Shown in pieces: positions 1 to 7,841 of a DNA stretch of 64,000 nt. Below the pieces are notes generated by a model, which was not told the DNA's origin, did no database searches, and saw only the letters and a program-made list of their open reading frames with translations. The position numbers were made by a program, and so were the translations under genes. The DNA lies in assembly GCF_049675895.1 (NCBI RefSeq), contig NZ_CP183834.1:2294001-2358000 (forward strand), written 5' to 3'. The stretch's first letter is position 1, and the number at the start of each line of letters is the position of its first letter. This stretch comes from Ampullimonas aquatilis (GTDB lineage Bacteria > Pseudomonadota > Gammaproteobacteria > Burkholderiales > Burkholderiaceae_D).

Positions 1-3
1 ATC

Positions 4-2310
4 TTGTCGCATTCATCAACCACTGATGAACCGTCACCAAACGCTCGACTCAGCCCGATCCATTATTTCCTGAGCAGCATTCTGACTATGACCGCCTGCG
101 GCACAGCCACCGTGGCATGGGCCGACACCAGTCTGGCACAGATAAGCACGCCATTGCACGAAATCTCGGTAAGCAGCACCCGCACAGAAAACCGTGCCGA
201 TGCCCTGCCAGCATCATTAAGCGTCATCACCAGCCGTCAGATCGAAGAAACACTGACCCAGGATGTCAAGGAGCTGTTTCGCTTTGAACCGGGCGTCGCA
301 GTACGCCGTTCCCCCAATCGTTTTCAGGCAGCTGGCGCTGCTACCGGTCGGGCTGGCAATGAAGGCATCAATATTCGTGGGCTGGAAGGTAATCAGGTGC
401 TGATTTTGCAGGATGGTATTCGCCTGCCCAATGCCTTTTCATTTGGCGCACAAGCGACCGGACGGCTCGATTACGTCGATGTCGAAGCCTTTAAACGGGT
501 AGAACTGCTGCGTGGCCCAGCTTCACCCATGTATGGCAGTGACGGCCTTGGTGGGGCACTCAACTTTATCACCAAGGACCCTTCCGACTATCTGCGCATT
601 TTCAAAAAAGACACCTATATCGCCATCAAGCCAGGCTATAACTCGATAGACCGGTCCTTTGGTGTGACCACCATCGCTGCGATTGGCAATACGGCCTATG
701 AGGCCATGCTCTTGACCACGCTGCGCAAAGGCCATGAACCTGACAATATGGGCAGTCGTGCCAATGCCGACTTTACCCGTGACCAGGCCAATCCGGCCGA
801 CGCCTCATCCAGTTATATCCTGGCGAAGTGGGTAGCCAAGTCCAATCTGAATCACATCTTCAAGTTCACGGCCGAGCAGCTGGAACGCAAGATTGACACG
901 CACGTATTATCGGCCATCCGCTATCCCACCGGCAGTAATCCAACCAACACCTTGACAGTCCCACCACTGGCTGCTGCCAGCGTACTTGATCTGAACGCCA
1001 GAGATCGCATCCGGCGACAGCGCTTCAGTCTGGACTATCTGTATGACGGCCAGGCCACCCCATTGTTTGATCGTCTGCAAACCACCGTCTATTATCAGGA
1101 CAGCAGCAATCAGCAAATCAGCAATGAAGATCGCAATATCAGCGCCGACCGGATTCGTGACAATCTGTACAAACAGAACCTGCTGGGTCTGTCCAGCCAG
1201 TTTGTGAAGGAATGGGGTAATCAGACATCGGCACTGCATCGTCTTAGCTATGGTCTGGATACCAGTCGCAGCGTCATCGACAGTCTGCGCAATGGCACTG
1301 TCGCGCCATTTGGCGAAACCTTTCCTGCCAAGGCGTTTCCCAAGACCGATTACACCCTGCTGGGACTGTATCTGCAAGACGAAATCCGTCTGGGTGCCTG
1401 GTCAGTCATTCCGGGCCTGCGTTACGATGAATACAGTCTGAAACCACAGACCGACCCACTCTATGTGCTGCCCTCGGCAAGCAGCAACGATCAGGCACTG
1501 TCGCCCAAGCTGGCTGCCATGTTTGACATCAACCCGGCGCTGAAAGTCTATGGACAGTACGCCCAAGGCTTTCATGCTCCCACACCAGAACAGGTCAATA
1601 ATGGTTTTACCAATGTTGCGTCAGGCTATACCAGTATTGGCAACCCCAATCTGAAGCCAGAAACCAGTCAAGGCCTGGAACTCGGTCTCAAAGGACAGGC
1701 TGACAAGAGCAGCTACACGCTGGCAATCTATTCGGCACGCTACAAGGATTTCATTGCACAGCAGGTGATTGGCGGTACCGGTCAGACCAGCAACCCATTG
1801 ATCTATCAGAATATCAATTTCAATGATGTTCGCATTCATGGACTGGAAGCCAGACTCACGACACAAATCACCCAGACGTGGCAAGGCCAGGCCGGACTGG
1901 CTTATGCCAAGGGCAGCAGTCATGAAAAAACCGGCAACTACCCACTCAACAGCATAGAACCACTCAAAGCCGTACTGGGACTGCGCTATGAATCACGCAC
2001 TGAATCCAATCATCCCTGGATGCTGGAAACACTGTTGACACACTATATGGCCAAAAAATCAGCCGATATCGATCAACGCAATGCCAGCGGCGGCAGTTAC
2101 TTTGCCAGTCCGGCATCGACACTGATCGATGTCTTTGGCCAGTATGAATTCAATCGCCATATCAGCATCAATCTGGGCTTTTACAACCTGCTCAACAAAA
2201 AAGTCTGGTACTGGTCAGATGTACGTGGGCTAGCCGCCAACTCCGTATTCAAGGATGCCTATACCGCTGCTGGCCGCAATGTCAGTATCGCCATAAAATT
2301 TCAATATTAG
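4..2310 (+). CDS. TonB-dependent heme/hemoglobin-type outer membrane receptor (5' end possibly cut)
   Basis: Outer-membrane receptor that takes up heme or a heme protein using TonB energy. A hydrophobic leader ending near AVAWA-like residues 30-40 is followed by a plug domain (about residues 55-185) and a 22-strand-type barrel ending in a C-terminal aromatic (QY). FHAP at residues 523-526 and NPNL at 547-550 correspond to the FRAP and NPNL boxes of heme receptors. The His usually found between the two boxes is absent; the nearest His is inside FHAP. The frame is open to the window edge. TTG at 4 is the first possible start and an in-frame ATG lies at 88, so the true start may lie upstream of the window. 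It is followed at once by hmuS-hmuT-hmuU-hmuV, which supports a heme substrate. Confidence 0.85.
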   Translation: MSHSSTTDEPSPNARLSPIHYFLSSILTMTACGTATVAWADTSLAQISTPLHEISVSSTRTENRADALPASLSVITSRQIEETLTQDVKELFRFEPGVAVRRSPNRFQAAGAATGRAGNEGINIRGLEGNQVLILQDGIRLPNAFSFGAQATGRLDYVDVEAFKRVELLRGPASPMYGSDGLGGALNFITKDPSDYLRIFKKDTYIAIKPGYNSIDRSFGVTTIAAIGNTAYEAMLLTTLRKGHEPDNMGSRANADFTRDQANPADASSSYILAKWVAKSNLNHIFKFTAEQLERKIDTHVLSAIRYPTGSNPTNTLTVPPLAAASVLDLNARDRIRRQRFSLDYLYDGQATPLFDRLQTTVYYQDSSNQQISNEDRNISADRIRDNLYKQNLLGLSSQFVKEWGNQTSALHRLSYGLDTSRSVIDSLRNGTVAPFGETFPAKAFPKTDYTLLGLYLQDEIRLGAWSVIPGLRYDEYSLKPQTDPLYVLPSASSNDQALSPKLAAMFDINPALKVYGQYAQGFHAPTPEQVNNGFTNVASGYTSIGNPNLKPETSQGLELGLKGQADKSSYTLAIYSARYKDFIAQQVIGGTGQTSNPLIYQNINFNDVRIHGLEARLTTQITQTWQGQAGLAYAKGSSHEKTGNYPLNSIEPLKAVLGLRYESRTESNHPWMLETLLTHYMAKKSADIDQRNASGGSYFASPASTLIDVFGQYEFNRHISINLGFYNLLNKKVWYWSDVRGLAANSVFKDAYTAAGRNVSIAIKFQY

Positions 2311-2319
2311 GAGCCCATC

Positions 2320-2631
2320 ATGAGTCACTATCAAGAACCCTGTGCCATCACCGATCACGGCAGTGAGGTCGACAATCCGGAATATCTGATGTCACAGACC
2401 CTGCACATGATGAGCTGGTTGATTGAAAACCATGCCGGTCCGGTTGCGTCGCCAATCAGCAGCCACATCATCCGGCACCTGCAGCTGCTGTCTCAAAATC
2501 CGCTGCTTTCACCAGAATTTCAGCATATCTGCTTTCACCTGATGACGCGCTGGATCGAATATGCCAAGACGACCACACAAACCAGCAGTCCAATGACAAT
2601 CCGTCATGCCGCTGCAACCACACTGCAATAA
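2320..2631 (+). CDS. Small uncharacterised protein of the heme operon
   Basis: A protein of 103 residues with no signal peptide or membrane segment and no motif I recognise. It is rich in His, Met and Ser, with a central helical stretch (about residues 25-90). It starts 9 nt after the receptor stop, with GGAG overlapping that stop as ribosome binding site, and ends 12 nt before hmuS, so it is co-transcribed with heme uptake. The His/Met content would suit a heme- or metal-contacting accessory protein, but that is inference only. Confidence 0.6.
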   Translation: MSHYQEPCAITDHGSEVDNPEYLMSQTLHMMSWLIENHAGPVASPISSHIIRHLQLLSQNPLLSPEFQHICFHLMTRWIEYAKTTTQTSSPMTIRHAAATTLQ

Positions 2632-2643
2632 GAGAGCCGACTC

Positions 2644-3780
2644 ATGAACACTTCATCCACTGCGACTTCTGATACACCCATTTCCGACACACTGTCTGAA
2701 TCCAGGCCTGATTTCCACGTCACACTGCGTGACCGCCTGCTCCAGTTACGTCACGAAAAAAATCTGCGCCAGCGCGATGCTGCCATCGTCTTGCAGATCT
2801 CGGAAGCCGAGGCTGTCGCAGCTTTTGTCAACGCTGATGACAGCCTGCCCACACAAGCCACCCTGTTACGTCCCCACAACGGTCAGGGGTTTACTGAACT
2901 GCTGGAACAAATCCCTACCCTGGGACACGTCATGGCACTCACACGCAACGAGGCCGCAGTGCACGAAGTCGATGGCTGCTATGAAAACATGAGTCATCAA
3001 GGGCCTGTTGGTCTGGCACTGGGCCAGGCGATTGATCTGCGAATTTTCTACAGCCGCTGGCGTTATGGTTTTGCCGTCACGGAAAGCAATGCCAAAGGCA
3101 GGCAGCATAGTCTGCAGTTTTTTGATGCATCGGGTACTGCACTTCATAAAATCTATTTGCGGGAGCAAAGCAATCTGACTGCCTACCAAGCCCTGGTTGC
3201 GCAATACCGGGCACCTGAACAACCCGCCCATATTGCCATTGAACCAGCTCCGGTCAGCACCATCGCACCCGTCACCCTGGATCAGGCCTTGATTGAATCC
3301 TTTCGCCAGCAATGGCGCAATATGCAGGACACCCACGAGTTTGTCACACTGCTGAAAAACTTCAATCTGCATCGTACCCAGGCATTGTCTCTGGCAGGTA
3401 CGGAACTGGCCTACCAGGTCAGCAATCAATCTGCCCGTGATCTGTTGCAGCAGGTTGCACAGGATGACATTCCCATCATGGTATTTGTGGGCAATCCGGG
3501 CATGATCCAAATACATAGCGGCGCCATCAAGACCGTACGGATCATGAATAACTGGCTCAACATCCTTGACCCGGGATTCAATCTGCATCTGCGTGAAGAT
3601 CTGATTGCACAAAGCTGGGTGGTAAAAAAACCCACCGTCGATGGTGTGGTGACATCCCTCGAACTGTTTGACGATGCCGGTAACACCCTGGTCATGTTTT
3701 TTGGGGTACGTCAACCTGGCGAAGCTGAATTGACCCGTTGGCGCAGCAGTACAGCACGACTTATCCCCCTGGCATCATGA
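2644..3780 (+). CDS. hmuS: Hemin-degrading / heme-trafficking factor HmuS (HemS/ChuS family)
   Basis: Cytoplasmic heme-handling protein of 378 residues that receives heme after import and passes it on or breaks it down. It shows the duplicated HemS architecture: a first half (about 30-190) with a conserved FYSRWRYGF-type stretch, a variable Pro/Ala linker near 195-215, and a second half (about 215-375). An IQIHSG segment with His at about residue 291 sits in the second half and may hold the heme ligand; I did not align it to the known axial His. The gene ends in an ATGA overlap with hmuT, indicating translational coupling. Confidence 0.88.
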   Translation: MNTSSTATSDTPISDTLSESRPDFHVTLRDRLLQLRHEKNLRQRDAAIVLQISEAEAVAAFVNADDSLPTQATLLRPHNGQGFTELLEQIPTLGHVMALTRNEAAVHEVDGCYENMSHQGPVGLALGQAIDLRIFYSRWRYGFAVTESNAKGRQHSLQFFDASGTALHKIYLREQSNLTAYQALVAQYRAPEQPAHIAIEPAPVSTIAPVTLDQALIESFRQQWRNMQDTHEFVTLLKNFNLHRTQALSLAGTELAYQVSNQSARDLLQQVAQDDIPIMVFVGNPGMIQIHSGAIKTVRIMNNWLNILDPGFNLHLREDLIAQSWVVKKPTVDGVVTSLELFDDAGNTLVMFFGVRQPGEAELTRWRSSTARLIPLAS

Positions 3781-4703
3781 GTCAAGCGATCGACAAAAAG
3801 CGGCGCCTGACGATTGCCGCATTGGGTCTGAGTGTGATCAGCTGGCCGGCGTCAGCACAGCGCACGATGCGCATCATCAGCATTGGTGGTGCCATGACGG
3901 AGATCGTTTACGCACTGGGCGCACAGTCCCGACTGATTGCCCGTGATACCACCAGTACCTATCCGGATGCCGCCAATCAATTGCCACACATTGGCTATCA
4001 GCGCAATCTGGCCGCTGAAGGCATTGCGGCATTAAAGCCTGATCTGGTGCTGGCAGGCGCAGAAGCCGGGCCACCGACGGTGATCAAACAACTGCGTGAA
4101 CTGGGAATTCGCATAGAGCAGATCAGCCATCCTCCTGGCACCGAGTACAGCATGGCAGAAGTCCGCAAAAAGATCCAACTGGTCGGCCAGTCACTGGGTT
4201 TGGCATCGCTCGGAAACGAATTGCAACAACGCTTTGACCTGGCCTGGCAGCAGCAGACCCAGCAACAGGTACAACGAATCGCGCAATGGCAGATGACCCG
4301 GCAGGATAAACCCGCGCACAGACCCGCCATGCTGTTCATTTTGAGCCACACAGGCAATCAGGCCATGGTAGCTGGTGCCCAGACTGCCGCCGATGCCGTG
4401 ATGCGTTATGCCGGTGCCGAGCCCGCACTGGGCAAACAATTCAATGGCTATAAACCCCTGACCGCCGAAGCCGCCGTCACGGCAGCACCCGAACTGATTC
4501 TCACCACACAGGAAGGTCTGCAGCAGATGGGCGGCATTGATCGCCTGCTGGAACAACCCGGTCTGGCGCTCACACCGGCTGGCAAACAGCGCCGTGTCAT
4601 CGCCATGGATTCCCTGTATCTGCTGGGCTTTGGCCCGCGATTGCCACAGGCCATCAATGAACTGAACGCACACATTTATGGAAAACCCGCTCATGTCGCT
4701 TAA
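3777..4703 (+). CDS. hmuT: Periplasmic heme-binding protein HmuT
   Basis: Solute-binding component of the heme ABC importer, 308 residues. The start is placed at the ATG of the ATGA overlap with hmuS; an upstream in-frame TTG at 3738 would put 13 residues before the signal peptide. Residues 1-28 form a signal peptide with a basic n-region (KKRR) and a cleavage region WPASA. The mature protein opens with the class III binding-protein pattern IISIGGAMTEIVYALG and an IGYQR-N-L stretch near residue 75, typical of HmuT/ShuT, where a Tyr ligates heme. Its end overlaps the start of the VOC gene. Confidence 0.9.
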   Translation: MSQAIDKKRRLTIAALGLSVISWPASAQRTMRIISIGGAMTEIVYALGAQSRLIARDTTSTYPDAANQLPHIGYQRNLAAEGIAALKPDLVLAGAEAGPPTVIKQLRELGIRIEQISHPPGTEYSMAEVRKKIQLVGQSLGLASLGNELQQRFDLAWQQQTQQQVQRIAQWQMTRQDKPAHRPAMLFILSHTGNQAMVAGAQTAADAVMRYAGAEPALGKQFNGYKPLTAEAAVTAAPELILTTQEGLQQMGGIDRLLEQPGLALTPAGKQRRVIAMDSLYLLGFGPRLPQAINELNAHIYGKPAHVA

Positions 4704-5061
4704 GCTCAGCAGTGTTGAAATCAAAGCCTTTGTGCCCGCCCATGACTTTGAACTATCCAAGCAGTTTTATCAAAAACTGGGGTTTACAGTGGCATTCAGT
4801 TCCGACGAAATCGCCTATCTGCACCATGGCAATTGCAGTTTTTTATTGCAGAATTTTTATGTGGCCGAGCACGCCAATCAGTTCATGATGCATCTGCTGG
4901 TCGAGCAGGTTGACGACTGGTGGCAACATGTACAGGATAGCGGGCTGATTGAACAATTTGCCACTCGGACCGTAGCCCCGCAAAACCAGCCATGGGGGAT
5001 GCGCGATTTTGTACTGATTGATCCCTCCGGTGTGCTCTGGCGCATTGCTCAAAATATCTGA
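4693..5061 (+). CDS. VOC (glyoxalase/bleomycin-resistance) superfamily protein inside the heme operon
   Basis: A protein of 122 residues with one VOC fold: an opening VEIKAFVPAHDFELSKQFY segment, a strand carrying GFTVAF, and a closing VLIDPSGVLWRIAQ segment that is the usual C-terminal beta-alpha-beta-beta-beta signature. The start at 4693 has GGAAA 9 nt upstream; an in-frame ATG at 4678 is the alternative. The gene overlaps the end of hmuT by 11 nt and ends 8 nt before hmuU, so it sits between importer subunits and is probably co-expressed. Substrate unknown. VOC proteins can be dioxygenases, isomerases or ligand binders. Confidence 0.75.
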   Translation: MSLKLSSVEIKAFVPAHDFELSKQFYQKLGFTVAFSSDEIAYLHHGNCSFLLQNFYVAEHANQFMMHLLVEQVDDWWQHVQDSGLIEQFATRTVAPQNQPWGMRDFVLIDPSGVLWRIAQNI

Positions 5062-5069
5062 TTGCGCCC

Positions 5070-6257
5070 ATGTCTGCTTTTCACACCCGTGCCTTGACTA
5101 CCCCTGCCACTGCGGCACCTGCTACCGGCACTGGCGACATCGCGCCGCCCGCCGCTCATTCAGGCGGCGACCCGGCAGACTCGCCGGCGCCGCGCCGCCA
5201 CAGATTGCATTACCCTTTAAGCGGATTGGTCATGTTGACATTGGGGCTAGCCTTATTATTGATGGTGGTGCTGGCCTGTGGCAGTGGCGCCATGTCAATA
5301 CCCGCCGGTGAGGTAATCGCAACGCTAGCCGATGTGCTCTGGCAAGATACCCCCGCCGCCGCCCGCTCTGCCACACAATTGGTGGTGCTGGACTTACGCT
5401 TGCCACGCATTGTGCTGGGCTTGCTGACCGGAGCCGGGCTGGCTTTGTCTGGTGCGGTGCTGCAAGGTCTGTTTCGCAACCCGCTGGCCGATCCCAGCCT
5501 GATTGGCGTGGCCAGTGGCGCCGCCCTGGGTGCCGCACTGATGATTGTGCTGGGTAACCGGCTTTTACCCGGGCTGATGCAACATGGCGGGCCTTATATG
5601 TTGTCACTGGCCGCTTTTATTGGTGCCCTGCTGGTCAGTGCCATGATCTATCGCTTTGCGCAGCACCAGGGACAGGTTGGACTGGGCTTGCTGCTGCTGG
5701 CCGGTATTGCCATCAGTGCACTGGTCGAAGCCGGCATTGGCTTTCTCACTTTCATGGCCAATGACGAACAGTTGCGCACCCTGACCTTCTGGCGCTTTGG
5801 CAGCCTGGGCAATGGCAACTGGCATCTGGTCGGCGTCTTATGCATGCCAGTCTTGCTGGCTGGCTGGTTCATGCTGCGCATGGCCGTACCACTCAATGTA
5901 CTGGCACTCGGCGAGAGCGAAGCACAGCATTTGGGCATGGCCGTCGATCAAACCAAAAAACGGCTCCTGGTGGCGATTGCCATTCTGGTCGGCACCCTGG
6001 TATCGGCGACTGGCATGATCGGTTTTGTCGGCCTGGTCGCTCCCCATCTGATTCGCCTGCTACTGGGCCCGGATCATCGCATCCTTCTGCCAGCCTGTGC
6101 GCTGCTCGGTGCACTGCTGGTACTGATAGCCGACACACTGGCGCGCACCCTGGTCAGCCCGGCCGAACTGCCGATCGGCATGCTGACTGCCATGATGGGT
6201 GCCCCCGTATTCCTGCTACTGCTCTATCGCGAACGCCATCGTCTGCACCGCTTCTGA
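5070..6257 (+). CDS. hmuU: Heme ABC transporter permease HmuU (FecCD family)
   Basis: Inner-membrane permease of 395 residues with about ten hydrophobic segments, beginning near residue 48 after a Pro/Ala-rich cytoplasmic N-terminus that is longer than usual. FecCD hallmarks are visible: LRLPRIVLGLLTGAGLALSG near residue 110, NPLADPSLIGVASGAALG near 135, and TGMIGFVGLVAPHLIRLLLG near 315, the cytoplasmic coupling region that contacts the ATPase. No clear ribosome binding site precedes the ATG, so translation is probably coupled to the VOC gene 8 nt upstream. hmuV follows after 12 nt. Confidence 0.92.
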   Translation: MSAFHTRALTTPATAAPATGTGDIAPPAAHSGGDPADSPAPRRHRLHYPLSGLVMLTLGLALLLMVVLACGSGAMSIPAGEVIATLADVLWQDTPAAARSATQLVVLDLRLPRIVLGLLTGAGLALSGAVLQGLFRNPLADPSLIGVASGAALGAALMIVLGNRLLPGLMQHGGPYMLSLAAFIGALLVSAMIYRFAQHQGQVGLGLLLLAGIAISALVEAGIGFLTFMANDEQLRTLTFWRFGSLGNGNWHLVGVLCMPVLLAGWFMLRMAVPLNVLALGESEAQHLGMAVDQTKKRLLVAIAILVGTLVSATGMIGFVGLVAPHLIRLLLGPDHRILLPACALLGALLVLIADTLARTLVSPAELPIGMLTAMMGAPVFLLLLYRERHRLHRF

Positions 6258-6269
6258 AGGAATCGTCTC

Positions 6270-7091
6270 ATGTTGACATTACACAGTATCAGCTACAAAA
6301 CACTGTTCACCACTTTGCTCGATGAGGTGAACCTGAGCCTGCATGCCGGCGAGGTAGTGGCCCTATGCGGTTGCAACGGAGCGGGTAAATCCACCCTGCT
6401 CAAGATCATGGCAGGCAGCCTGCTGCCCAGCCAAGGGCAAGTGCTGCTCAACGGACTACCACTGTCGCAATGGTCTCCACAGCAGCTGGCACGGCAACGT
6501 GCCGTATTGCCGCAATCCAGCAGTCTGCATTTTTCATTCAGCGTCTTTGAAGTCGTCATGCTTGGCCGTTTTCCACATGGTGGCGGCAACCATTGTGCTG
6601 CCGACCGTGAAGTCGTGCAGCAGGCACTGGCACTGTTTGACGTCGAGCATCTGGCCCGCCGCGATGTCACCACCCTTTCAGGAGGTGAAACCTGCCGGGT
6701 ACATCTGGCCCGGGTCTATGCGCAGATCACGCCCGCATCTTCAAGGCAGGATGCCGCGCTCATGACACCACGTTTTTTGCTGCTTGATGAACCGACTGCT
6801 GCCCTGGACATTGCCCATCAGCACCGGGTATTACAGCAGATCCAAGCCTTGACCCAACACAAGCTGGGCGTTCTGCTGATTGTGCACGATCTCAATCTGG
6901 CAGCCCAATATGCGGATCGCATGATCATGCTCAAACAAGGCCAGGTACGCTATAGCGGCCCCACGCAGGCATTGATGACGCCAGCAGTGATTGAAGAATG
7001 TCTGGGCTTCCAGTCCATCATTACCCCACATCCGATATCACAGCATCCCGTGATACTACCACTGACTCAAGGACGAACCATCGCATGTTAA
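6270..7091 (+). CDS. hmuV: Heme ABC transporter ATP-binding protein HmuV
   Basis: ATPase of the heme importer, 273 residues. Walker A is GCNGAGKSTLL near residues 34-44, the Q-loop region reads AVLPQSSSLHFSFSVFEVV, the ABC signature is LSGGE near 137, Walker B is FLLLDEPTAALD near 169, and the H-loop is IVHDLN near 208. AAGGA precedes the ATG. The start lies 12 nt after hmuU. A stretch of about 15 residues between signature and Walker B (ITPASSRQDAALMTP) is longer than in most ABC ATPases but matches HmuV proteins. Confidence 0.93.
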   Translation: MLTLHSISYKTLFTTLLDEVNLSLHAGEVVALCGCNGAGKSTLLKIMAGSLLPSQGQVLLNGLPLSQWSPQQLARQRAVLPQSSSLHFSFSVFEVVMLGRFPHGGGNHCAADREVVQQALALFDVEHLARRDVTTLSGGETCRVHLARVYAQITPASSRQDAALMTPRFLLLDEPTAALDIAHQHRVLQQIQALTQHKLGVLLIVHDLNLAAQYADRMIMLKQGQVRYSGPTQALMTPAVIEECLGFQSIITPHPISQHPVILPLTQGRTIAC

Positions 7092-7192
7092 ACAAGTGCC
7101 CCGATTATGACTGGCTGCATCCCGCTATCGCTGATTCAACATCTCACTGACTCACCCATTTCCTTCATCAGTCTTCATCTGGAACAGTCATC

Positions 7193-7678
7193 ATGACAGT
7201 CAACGGCCACCACTTACCCTCGGTATTGACCAGTGCCATACCCGTACTCCATTCGGATAATCTGGATGCCACCATCAGGTTTTATGAAACGCTTAATTTC
7301 AAGCTGCAGTTTCGTAGCGACCGACTGATTGGTTTGAACCGTGACCGGATACGTTTGCACTTCTGGCTCGATCCGGATACCGCTCAGCCAACACGCAGCA
7401 GCTGTCGCATCATGCTGCAAAGCATTGAAAGTTTGTACCAGCTATGCCAGCAACTGCAAATCATTGCACCCAATGGGCAACTCGCCGAAAAACCCTGGCG
7501 TACCAAGGAATTCATCATTGAGGATTGCCATCGCAACCTGATCTGGTTCATCGAGCCAGTTCAATTCATTCCGGGTGGCACTCGTCGTCGTCCCGGGGAA
7601 CCCATGCAACGCTTTCTTGAGCGCAGACAACAACAATCCCGATCCCGTCTGGATCAGGAAAATACTATCAAGGAGTAA
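7193..7678 (+). CDS. VOC superfamily protein, bleomycin-resistance-protein-like
   Basis: A protein of 161 residues with a single VOC domain in residues 10-125 (LTSAIPVLHSDNLDATIRFY, then FIIEDCHRNLIWFIEP at the end), followed by a basic Arg/Gln-rich tail. It resembles the antibiotic-binding bleomycin/phleomycin resistance type more than metal-dependent glyoxalases. It starts 101 nt after hmuV. Its last five codons and stop are formed by the first box of interspersed repeat copy A, so the C-terminus may have been set by repeat insertion. Ligand unknown; the location suggests a link with iron or metal-chelating compounds. Confidence 0.7.
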   Translation: MTVNGHHLPSVLTSAIPVLHSDNLDATIRFYETLNFKLQFRSDRLIGLNRDRIRLHFWLDPDTAQPTRSSCRIMLQSIESLYQLCQQLQIIAPNGQLAEKPWRTKEFIIEDCHRNLIWFIEPVQFIPGGTRRRPGEPMQRFLERRQQQSRSRLDQENTIKE

Positions 7679-7741
7679 AAAAAACGAACCCTATTTATCG
7701 CACCTAATAAGGTTATTCTTAACTATACCAATAGGGAGTAC
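7662..7741 (+). repeat. Interspersed TACT-N7-AGTA element, copy A
   Basis: Box 1 TACT-N7-AGTA at 7663-7677, core CGCACCTAA at 7699-7707, box 2 TACC-N7-AGTA at 7726-7740. Box 1 overlaps the 3' end of the VOC gene and the element lies about 100 bp upstream of the siderophore receptor start at 7842. Confidence 0.8.
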
Positions 7742-7841
7742 CTTGATTTCTTGATAGAAATCGGCGCACTTCCAGATTTCGAGTCAGCCATTCCAAACCG
7801 GAACAGCCAGCCATTACACGCATGTTTCAGGGAGATTGGTC

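Noticed and set aside
7085..7150. A 21-codon frame overlapping the end of hmuV
   Set aside because: Too short and without a separate ribosome binding site; treated as chance.
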